Assembly: GCA_948146395.1 (NCBI GenBank)
Contig: OX411543.1
Coordinates: 23,379,026 to 23,443,025, forward strand
Reading direction: 5' to 3'
Origin: Fragum whitleyi
Lineage: Eukaryota; Mollusca; Bivalvia; Cardiida; Cardiidae
DNA: 64,000 bases
The notes beneath the pieces are model-generated. The model was not told the DNA's origin. It did not search any database and saw only the letters and a list, made by a program, of their open reading frames with translations. The translations under genes and the position numbers were made by a program. Shown one piece after another: positions 10,070 to 22,000 of the stretch. Within the stretch, counting starts at the first letter, position 1, and each line of letters begins with the position of its first letter.

Positions 10070-13000
10070 GTAAGTATGTTAAGAGTAAAATTCAGGAAAG
10101 CCGAAAAAATTACAAATCGAAGAATCAATTAGGGCAAGCAACATAGGATAACCACAGATTTGTTCATCTTGATTGAAATTATTTTACTTCCCTTTAATCT
10201 TATCAAAACCTCAATTATTCGATTTCATTCAACTATTTACCTTGTATGTTGCATTGTGATTTTAACCATTTATAACCAGAGTTTTACGTTTGATACTGTA
10301 AACAAGGGATGATCAAGAAATGTATACACTTTGCCAACATCCTTCATATTTATGTTTGCTCAGTCTGTTTCTTTTTTTATTGTACTTCAATATCTTCATT
10401 GGTATAGAGGCTATCTTTTTTGTACTGAATTCTACAACGCGACGTTAAATTTCGTTACAATAGTTACATGTGTATGCTTTCGTTACTAGAGTTACACGTG
10501 TACACAACAATATTTCAAATCTGTTCAGTTAATCTTTTTCTATTAAGAATTAGTTTAAATTTACTTTGTACAAGGAAATACGATGCTAAATGATGTCAGA
10601 AGTCATAATATAATCCTTGTTTGTATATAAGAGGGTTGTTCGAAAATCATCCGGATTTTGTCTCGCTAAATTTTATTTTTGAAGCAATTATAGTCCAACC
10701 AGGGTATTCGAAAACGCGGGAAAACATAAGTAGGGGTGGACTGAACTGAAATTTAACATGCATGAGATAACGTTTCTTAATTACACATATATACTGATAG
10801 ATTAAAGAAACTCATCACGAAAACACCTTTTTTCTCCTTAGCGATATCAAATGATTTTTGTCGTTTCAATTTTGGTTTCTCCATGATGAAATCGGTTTCT
10901 AAGGCGTGTTGCTTTTACGAGATGACACATGACGTTTACAAATGTAATTTAAAGGATGGCAATAATACCATTAGTTTTGCGTTTCTTTGATCTTTCAGAA
11001 TAGTTAGAGACCGTGACAGCAAGAAATCCGTTGGTCCCAATTTATCTATATTAACTCGTCGAAAGTATGTTTATAAACATTCGAATAGCATGGTTTACCT
11101 ATAGACTAAATTCGGTACCATTCGCAGTCGGAATTAAATCCACATATTATAATGTAAATTTGATGAAGTAATAGAACATTGCGCATCTACCATATAACCA
11201 TGGTAACGTGTACCCGGCGCAGCAGATAAAATAATTTGGTCTTCTTTGGTAGATATTCTCTCTCTTCTGGCTGTTGAAAAAAATTGAAATTAATTGAGTT
11301 GCTTGAATAAATACCTAAGTTAGCTTTGCCATAGTTTGAAGTAGGCCGTAGAATTTTTCAATTGCCGAGTCTCTGGAAGGTATCGGCGATTAACTAAGGG
11401 GTACCTTTCTAAGAACTTTCATTTTGTTCCATTCTAATTAACTTTTATACAAACAATAAAAGCGAAACTGAATTACAGAAACACTTGATTAGTCCTTCTT
11501 CCATGAATAACGAGCCGTGACAAGCTAAATTACAAAACATTTAAGGTCTGAATTTTAGACAACGTCGCTAGCGTCATGTATTGTTCATCGCCTCTTTCTA
11601 CCTATGTACTTTTGTTTGCGTGTGAGATGAATATGTATAGTTCAACTGCTTTGTGTTTTGACAAACTTGATCGTATAATGTGTACCGTAAATATGAGTTT
11701 TTCACATAACGATAAATCAATAATGATTAATTAACCTAATCCGGGTTAAAATTGAACAACCCTCGTATACGTTCGGAACACCCGTCTTGTCGATATCGCG
11801 AAGTATTACCTCTCTTTAAGAAAACATGCCAACAAGTTGTCAATTTCTAGATTTATTTGAATTAATGGAGCGCTTTGTGACTGTTTAAGAATTGTTTGGA
11901 ACGGAATGAGTGCCCAATTCACGATGTTATTGACTGCACTAAGTGGTTCGCTGGTCCCATCCCTAGGCCTATTCTTTCGTCACGGCACACCACGTATAAA
12001 TTAAAACAATTGCATCTAAATTAAATGTTCTCAACTACAAAGAGACCCATCGTGACAGGACTTACAAATTCTATGACGTCACATTGGTCAAACTGGTACA
12101 TGTAGGTAGTCCAGTTGTAATCGAATGGAACCTGATTCTTATATTGTTTCGTGTGTGCCTTTGTGTTTTAGATTTAGATCAGTTTTAACTAAATTTAATG
12201 GGTGCCTTTGTTATATTTATTGAGTGACGAATTGATAGAAGTAGATCTATATTTATATGAGTGACGCAACGATTATTGAACACGATACATAAAAATCACC
12301 AGCAAATTGGATTTTTTATGTCCTTTGTTGGTTGCACGTTGACACGAATAAAGCATTTTCTGAATTAGGTAGTTGCGACCTTTATTTATCGGCTGGCGGT
12401 ATGTAGGTCTGTGGGTCGTAATCACAAGTAAGATCATACGTTTTTGATGTCAGAAAGTGTGATCACAGTGTGATAATATTTATAGCACATATTCACGACA
12501 TTAGATAGTGAAAAAGTCTTTTTGTTTGTATGGGGTTTAAAATGTCACTTTAAACTTTATTGCAATTTTAATCACAACGTTTGGTGTACCTATCTATGGT
12601 TCCTCATCTCATTGTTTCTACTACTTATCATACATCCAGGGAGACAAATGACTCGTGTCACAATGACTTTTGTCAAATGTCTACTGAACGTTGGTCGAGC
12701 CGATTATCGAACTCATGACCTTAGGATTTACAGCCATATGCATTACCTTGAGCTTGCCTGGCGAAAGTAAAATTATCTACATGCATCTCCTAGTCTGTAA
12801 ATTACTGTAATTGGTGCGGGTCACTAAAGTAAGTTCATGCTTAGACTTTCATTCCCGACGATTGCCTAAAATTGATACGTTTTACAAACTGATATGACTG
12901 TTGCGGATACAAGATAGTTTATTGAATTAAACAGGACAGTTTCTCGTCAAATAATATACAATATACAAAGACATCAATGAACATGAACATGCACATGTAA

Positions 13001-16000
13001 ACATGTAAATGTAGATCTATTTACAAATTGGGATAGAAGCTAAGATTAAGTCCTTTACATCTGTAAGGTTTCAAAAGCTAAGAAGCGTAATTTAAACCAA
13101 CTCTCTGTGTTAAACTTTCTTATAAATATTTTGCAAAATTCAAAATAATGTTTTTGTTTTCGGTATTCACTAAAGTAAAATAATTTCCTCATGCTTGGGC
13201 GAGTGTAGTAGTTTTTGTTTTTTTTTAAATAAGTTTTCCTAATGTCGGTAAATAATGGACATACTAGCAAAGAATGAAGTTCATCTTCTGATTCATTTGA
13301 ATCACATGCCAAACATACCCTTCTATTCAAACCATGCCTGCCGGTTTCTATTCTGAGAGAGTGGGATGGCAATCTAAAATTAGAAGTGTACGAACGCAAT
13401 TTTTGGGGTAATTTTTGTCTAGGTAAGAAGGTACACTTAAAAACATTGACAAGGTGAATGATTTTGGAATGATTAAGGAATGAATTGAATGAGTGTGTGG
13501 AGCGAGTTTTGAGTGAATTTAACGGGAGGTAATCCAGTATTGCAAAATTTGTTCAGAATGAATAAAATTAGCAATAATGATTACCTCCCTTTAATAAGAT
13601 ATGCATACAAGTTCTATTTATAGCTCCTTATTCCTCAGGAGCCTATCAAACGCTTACAACTTCAATTAATTAAGTGAAATCCAGAATGTTCCCCCAGCTA
13701 TTTTTATTTTGAACGAAGTTTTTTGTATATCTTTTTCAATGAGTTTGGAGCGTTTTTGAATGGTTTGAGTGAGTGTTTGAAATGAATGAATGGAACGCTG
13801 AGTGAGCGACTTAAAATTGTTTTGATTTCACGATGTAACTAACTGTAAGTTAAACGACTCTTTCAATTACAAAGACCATTTACCCTGAAAGCAGAATATA
13901 TTAAATCAATTTATTTATTGACCTCTTTACATATTTTTATCTCAAAGTAAGTGAAGACCCATTTGTACATGTATATGTATACAATTGAGAAAATGGTGAA
14001 ATTGACGGTGAATGTTTTGCTATGATTTAGAAATGAAATTGAATGAATTTGATGCACGGGTAATAAATGATATTTAAGAAGGGTGATAATTGTAGATTAT
14101 CACTCTCGTTCAGAACCAACGGCATAGTGAAAGTCGGTGTAAGTGATTGGTTGGAATTGGGCCCTTTCGTACTCTGTGCATAAATGAATGTGGTGTGGAC
14201 CACGAGTAAATATTAAGTAGATACAAGGAGATCCGAGTTAATACGCTCTTAGCTGTTCTACGCACATATAGTTAAGAACATCGTGAAATTGACAAGATGA
14301 ATGATTTTGAAATGATTTCTAAATGAAATTTAAAGAGTGTGGAGCGACGTTTGAGTGAAATTAAAGGGAGGCAATCCAATATTACTAATTTTGTTTATGA
14401 TGAACAAAATTAGCGATATTAATTACCTCCCTTTGATAAAATATGCGTACCTTTCTGAGTGTACGTCTTCGTGGACCAATCAGACACTTTATTGAATCGA
14501 TTTGACTTTATTGTTGAAAGTCTTGAACGACTTCTAAATGTGTTCTTATGAATTCGGAGCGTTTTTGATCGATTTGAGTGAGTGTTTGGAATGAATAAAT
14601 GGAGCGCTGAGTGAATGATTAAGAATGATTTTGATCGGAATGAGTGTCAAGCGAATAAGGCTATTTGAGCGGGTGTTCTGAATACAATATTTGGCGAGTA
14701 ATTAACAAAGATTTTGATCGTGGTAGGTGCGTTTTGGATAGTTGAACGCTGTACTTTACCAAATATTTAACTACTGGTTTATTTGTATAATATAACAAGA
14801 TAACGTCTGATACGAAATCAGTTATTTTCTAGGACGGGTTTAAAATATTGCACACTCACAATATAAGTCAATACCCTGCCAGTGGCGTAGCTGCCATGTA
14901 CGCACATACGCACGTGCGTACAAATTAGAATCACAATTATGAGTGTGAATCATGATTATTTCCGTGCGTGCAGATTTGCTTTAAACAATACTGAGAGTTT
15001 TTATGATAGAAAATTTCTATTTTAGAGTTCCAATGACGTATCTATTGAAATAATTTTGATAGATTTTTAATCTATGTACGACAGAATAAATACCTTGAAC
15101 TCCTGTGATTTTGACCTGTGACATTAGGCTCATCACGGAATACACGCCGTCATATTAACATACGATCTAGACTTAAATCCTGTTGATAGAATTCACAGCC
15201 GCCTAACAGGGACCAATTAAATAACATATATAAAGCTGTTAGGGAGGTCTGTCTATTTTGATAAATAAAGGTAAAAATGTATTAACCATTGACGAAAATC
15301 CGTGGTTGAAATCGTGTCTTGGTGATATGTACTAGACATCGGTTAATGATGCCCGATACACAAGCCGTTTCTAAATTAATTTATATCGTACATTGATGCA
15401 ATTAGTACTTTCATACTTTCAAATTATTCACATATAGAAATTTTCGCATATAGCTGATTCAATTTAAAAATGTATTTTTCTTCAAAATGGTTGCTAAAAG
15501 AAAAGCTGGTAACAAGACACGTTAGAGAAAAATGTACTCCACCAGTACAATATACGTATTTCATTGCAATCTAGAAAGCCTCAAACAGCAGTTTCGTTAA
15601 ACGACCATCTTTTGCATATCTTTTCATACAAAGACGCCACGACATCCTTTTAAAGCTCCCGGTAGCGCCCGTGTTCGATGCTATATACGACTAACAATAT
15701 CCAATATTAACAATACCACATCATGACCTCGCTAGTGCTTCTTCGCATTGTGTTTGTTTTTCGCAATTTGTGACAACTTTTTATTCAATGTCAAACACTC
15801 GAAAGATCGTATTATGCTATGGCCCCAGTCGTTCGTCCTTCGGCCTGCCTGTTCGTCCATTAGCATTTTTTTTGTGTTCGCAACTAATAATAATTATCGA
15901 CGGGAATGAGCTCAAACTTGCCACAGCTACTCTTTGTGATGCCTAGCGTTCTTATCAAATCCCTCCAGTAATTTTTTGGTTACCGGTATCTTGAATTATA

Positions 16001-19000
16001 TGTCCCTGGGTTAAAGGAAAATCAATATTTTTTTGTGTGCAGGCCTCCTCCTACAGTTTGAATGAGAATGAAGTGAAACTTGTCACAAAAACTCCTGCAT
16101 GATCTCTAGTTGTGCATAGGACCAACATTTCTAATGTGTCAGGTCCTAAGTAACTACCATTGACAAAACTAAATAACTTAAAATTACAGTGTTTTTTGTG
16201 CACAACTCCTCCCATAATTTCTAATGGATCGTACCGAATCTTGCTACAATATATCTCTATGATTCTTCAGTTGTGCATTAGACTCTCGAAATTAAAAAAA
16301 AAATCCAGTCTTCCTTGAATTTTTACCATCGAATTGATCGAAATTCACTAATTCTTTTGTGAGCAACCCCCACCCAAAGTTCGAATGGAAATGAAGTGAA
16401 ACTTGCCACAATGACTCTGTATGACGTCTAAGTGTGCATAAAACTATCTTTTATCATATGAAATTATTCGTTAGTAATCTTCCGTTGACTTAACAAAGTA
16501 GAGTAAGATTAATGTTTTTTGTGTGTGCATAACTCCGCACACAAATGCGATTTGGATTGTACTGAAACTTGTTACAGTGTACCTCTTTGGTCTAGTTGTG
16601 CATAAGACTTTTGAATTAAAAAACCAGCAGTGGTTCTTGCATTTTCTACCATAGAATTGAAATCAAAACTCCTTATTTAAGCTTAAGTTACTGACAAGCC
16701 CGTCGGGCGGATATGCTCCGCAATGTGAATTAAGTTCTTCTTTTATTAATTATCTCGCAATGCAGACATGAAAATTTTGATTTAGTACATAATGCTCAAA
16801 TAATCGTGAGCACAATAAGAGAGTGTCGCTACTAACATCTAAGAGGCTTTGCTTGTATTATGCTTAACATTACCAGGATTGCCTTGGAACTCTTTGTATG
16901 TTTCTATCTTTGTATGATATCAAAGGCTAATATGGTTCTGTTCACAAGATAGTGCGGTGTTTGCATGGTCTATATAACACTTTGTATTAACCACTCCTTG
17001 GTGTTATTACCGTAATCGCGCGGTCCCTATAAAGAGATTGTTGTTTTGTCAATTTTACGTTTATCTATTTTAGATCGTTTTGCAATCATACGGAGCCCAA
17101 CTAATACCTTTGCAGTCAACTTAAGAAACGAAACATGTAGGGTTGTGCCATGGCCAAACTTCGATAGCTATTTGGCTTTATGACGACATCTACAGTCAGT
17201 CTTCGTGCGGTTTCTAAAACTGGAAAGCATAACCTTCAATTATAAGCATTCTCAAGGTCGAAAGCGATGGTAAAATTATGCTTAGATCAGACGGACACCG
17301 TATGACCCGGTTCGAGGATCAAACGTTCTAGGATTACGGCGCGAAAACGGGCGTCGTACGGGATCTTTCTACATGCCTAATGCTAATAAGACTTAACAAT
17401 TCCTAGTTGGAAATGATGCTATCATACACAGAGGTGCCGCTATCTGAGAGCATGTTTGGCACCTCTATAATGCCCCCCCCCCCCGTGGGGCTTCAGCTCC
17501 TGAACACCTATAAGGGGCCCTGTTTCCATCGCCCCCGATATGGGAAGACCCAAAATTCTGTGCAATTGTGCGTACTCTCAAAAAGGTTCCAGCTACGCCA
17601 CTGCCTGCTAATGTGTTTAATCTATCGGCCCATACTAAAATTACACTTTTTAGAAATTAAAATTTACAGTTGTATGAATTGAGAATTATTTTTGAATGAA
17701 ATAGAATGACAAATACTGAAACCCAGCAAAAGGAGTTCAGCAAGTAAAGAGTAAATACATCCTTACTTATTTCGTTAAAGTTAGAAAAAAGGGACACGAA
17801 ATTAGTCATATTACAGTTACAGTTATGAACATCGTGAAATTGACAAGGTGAACGATTTTGGAATGATTTCGGAATGAAGCGAGTTTTAAGTGAAATTAAA
17901 AGGAGGTAATCCAAGATTGGATATAAATTACCTCCATTTTATGAAATATGCGTATTTTTTATTGTACGTCTTCGTGGACCAATCAGACACTGACACAGTC
18001 CATACAAGTTAATAAAATCGTAGAATAGATAGATCAATTTGACTTTGTTGTTGAATGTCCCGAACCATTTTTAAATATTTCTAATGATTTCGGAGCGTTA
18101 TTTACGATTTGAGTGAGTGTTTGGAATTATAAATGGCGCGTTTAGTGAATGATTAATAATGATTTTGATCGGAATGGGTGTCAATTTCATTATGTTTTTA
18201 ACTGTAGTGAAATTGACTCTCATGCCTTTCAAAACCATTCCAAGTCGCCCACTCACCATTCCATTCAATTAGTATTCAATTACTACTAGTCAGTCAATTT
18301 ATCCATTCGATCATTCCCTCTAACAATCGTAGTAATGTTCTTTTTTTTAGGGACACAAGCTCGTCGACGCTTTCTTTTACATTGAATTGAATTCCATAAA
18401 TAAGTTGTATTTCACTGTGAGAACACAAGAAATTGATAGGGCCAATTTCTCCTTTTTCAACAATATGGTCCACCCTATACTCATAACACATTATTTTTTT
18501 TAAATTTCTAATCTAGATACGAGGGATGCACAATTTTATCCGGATTAGGTCAATTTATCATTATTGGTTTATTGCTATGTGAAAAAAGTATACCCATATT
18601 AACGGGACACTTTATATGATCAGACTTGCCAAAGCCTGAAGTAGTTGAACGATGTATTCTTTTCCCACGCAAACAAAATAACATGAGTAATAGGTGACGG
18701 CGCACAGTACAAGGCGCTAGCGACGTTGTGGAAAATCGAGACATTTGATGTTGTGTAATTTAGTTTGTCATAACTAGTTATTCATGGAAGAAGTAGGAAA
18801 ATTAGTGTTCCTGTAATTAAGCTGTGCTTTTATGGTTTGTATGAAGGTAAAATCGAATAGTACGACATCAAAGTTCTCAGAAAGGTGCCCCTTAGAAAAT
18901 CGCCGATATCTTCAAGAGACTCGGCAATTGACGTTCCTACAGTTGCTTTGACAAGCTTCTCTCTGTCCGTTCTTCCTCTTATCTCACGGGACACGGAAGT

Positions 19001-22000
19001 GTCTTCACCGATGAAAATAAAGCATTAGGAAGAATGAACCAACCCCTTTCAGCGTTACAAGTTATGATTTATGTCTTTCGTTATTTTTGTAGATAACGAA
19101 TAGAATATTTAAGATCAGAATTCGAAGCATTCAGTTGACGTGGTCTAAAACGTTCCGAAACACTTACCCCGCCATATTTTAAACGAACCTTATCGAAAAA
19201 CTACGGTAAAATTACTTCAAATTAAGACAAGTCATTTGTAATACTTATTTCAGCAACTCAATTAATTTTCAAATATTTCGACAGTTAGAAAAGAAAGTAT
19301 AATTACAAATGAACACCAAATATATGAATTATTTTATCTGCTGCGCCAGGGACTCGTTGCCATGGCATTTTATATGGCAGATGTGCGCGCGTTATGTTCG
19401 ATAACTATATCAATTTTACATAAACATATGTGAATTGAATTTCGACAACGAATGGTACCAAATATAGTTTGATTGCTTCAAAAATAAAATTTTGCGAGGC
19501 AAAATCAGGTTAATTTTTGAACATGCCTCGTATAAATCAAATTACACTCATGTTGATTTATTGTATACAACCTGTTCTATGTTGGCCCAGTCTAAAAGTT
19601 CGTCGTCTGTTTAAGGTTCATGTAAAGTGTTTGAGACCCAATTTTAAGGGCACTTCATTAGCCGAGAAAAAGCAGTATGACTAGGTATATAATATATCAA
19701 AATGAAGGTATTCATGAGCACAACCAGTTTAGCAAAACAAGACTGCAATAGCTATAGCGGTATGGCCAAAACATTGGTGAAAAGGATCATTTTGTTCAGA
19801 ACAAGCAACTGCACGACGGTTGGATAAAACTGCCCCATATTTTAAGTCCAGTCTAAAGTACTATCCAGGTAGTACTACAAACGTTGATATAAAACTCAGT
19901 CTCAAAAGGCTCTTTTGAAACAATCAATTTCCATTTATTCTGTCAACATACATGTCAAACCGGTTTGGTCTGTATTCAAAATAGATGTTAGGTATGGTGC
20001 AACATCGTACCATAATATTGTCAATTATTTTCTGCGATTTATTTCAAACTATAGTTTTTTTATTTCATTGATCTGTAATAAATTACTATATATTCATCAT
20101 TCTGTGGAATAGAAAATGATATATTGCTAAATGACCTTACAGGTATATAAACTATTTATGTCCATTTATGTTGTGATAACACACCATACCTTACACAGAA
20201 CTACACGTTTACAAAATTAGAATGACATATATGACATATGTGTTCATAAAATAAGTCAAAATTAATTGCTTGCATAACTAGGTTTTGGGCCCGCATTTCA
20301 TACCAACGGTTATAGTACTACCTGGATAGTACTTTAGACTGTTCTTTCTTATAGTATGAGCCGTTGTTTTACAACAGTCATGCAGTTGCTTGTTCTCTAC
20401 GAAATGACCCTTTTCCACATTGTTTTGGCTATACTACTATAGCTTTGACAGTCTTATGTTGCTCAACTGCTTATGCTCATAAATAGCTTCGTTTTGGTAC
20501 ATTATATACCTGGACATACTGCTTTTTCTTGGCAAATGAAGTGCCCTTAAAATTTGGTCTCAAACACTTTAAATGAACCTTAAGGGTCTAAGGATGGGAC
20601 AAGGCTTTTATTTTTTTTCTAATTTAGATTTACCCATTACAAGACAACAGATGTTAAGACAGGCCTAAATTGTAAAGGGTTGCAGATTACATACAATTTG
20701 TGGGCAAATTGGTAAAATTTGTAGCAGAAAGGGTAGATAATATTAGGGAGAAAGTGTTAGTTAGCAGCGTCTTCTTCTTTTCCCTACTAGCAAGGTCATC
20801 CGTCAAGATCAAATACAAAAGCTATGTAGCTTTAACACAGCAGCGATATAAAATTGCTCAACTTTCAGGTGCTGCGGCGTATTCCACAATAATACGCTTA
20901 TATATTACGTCATTAGTGCTTCATCTACATTCATTGTTCTATCTTTTGAGACTAAAGAAACTGTTTTTTAGGTTCAAGCCAGTGTAAAGGAACCGTCTTT
21001 TTTCCACATATGAAGAGGACAGTTAGTTCGGGCATTCCCGACGTCGCTTATCCGTCCTCCCGGAAAGGAAATCGTGCACAAAAAAGATCGAGCCAAGCAT
21101 TATATTAGAGAAGATGTGCAAAACTAGCAAAAAAAAAAAAAAAAAAATATGCACTTGGATCACTGTTCACTACTTCAAAATACCATATTTAAAAGCAATA
21201 TTTTTTTCTTTCAGATCTACTTTTACCATACAACGACCTCCGGAAGTAAATTCCAGTGAGGTCTCTCCACGTAGTACACATGTTGTTCGGTTTTGGACTC
21301 GATTATCTTTTTTCCTATGCGATTTCCAGGATACAGGGTTGTTTCCTATGGCCTGCTAAACCAGGCCAAAAATCGTTCAAAGTCTACTTCAAAGCCTGAA
21401 TATTTACAACCTGTATATCTACCACGAGTAGCTGCTCATGGACCTTTATCAAAATAGCTTAAGCTAGCACTTTAAATAGGATAAATAAGAACTATTTCAT
21501 ATGTTATCTCCTGCACTACTGATTCAATTTTCCATAATTTTGCCAGGAATGAACTTTGGCTGGTTAAGGTGAAATGTTTGGTTCGCCAAATCATATTGCG
21601 AATTTCAACGACACTTGGTCGAATGTTTTCCCATTTTCAAAGGTCTTAAAAGATCCAGTATGTTAAAATATTTTTTTCTGCTGTTGTATAGATATATCCT
21701 ACATGAAGGTAAAAAGGCAATCCAGGTCAAATGGACCTACTGTTTATAATGAATATATATATTTTTTGTTTCTTTTCATTACACAATGTACCACCTACAC
21801 ATGTACAGTTAAAAAGTGAAATTGACACTCATTCCGATCAAAATCATTCTTAATCATTCACTAAGCGCTCCATTCATTCATTCCAAACACTCACTAAAAT
21901 CGATCAAAAACGATCAGAAATCATAAGAAAACATTTAGAAACCATTCAATACTTTCAACGGTAAATTGAATTCGAATTATCTATTCTACGATTTTATTAG

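Noticed and set aside
20700..20987. 95-codon frame in intron 1
   Set aside because: No similarity, no splice context and an AT-rich composition compatible with chance.
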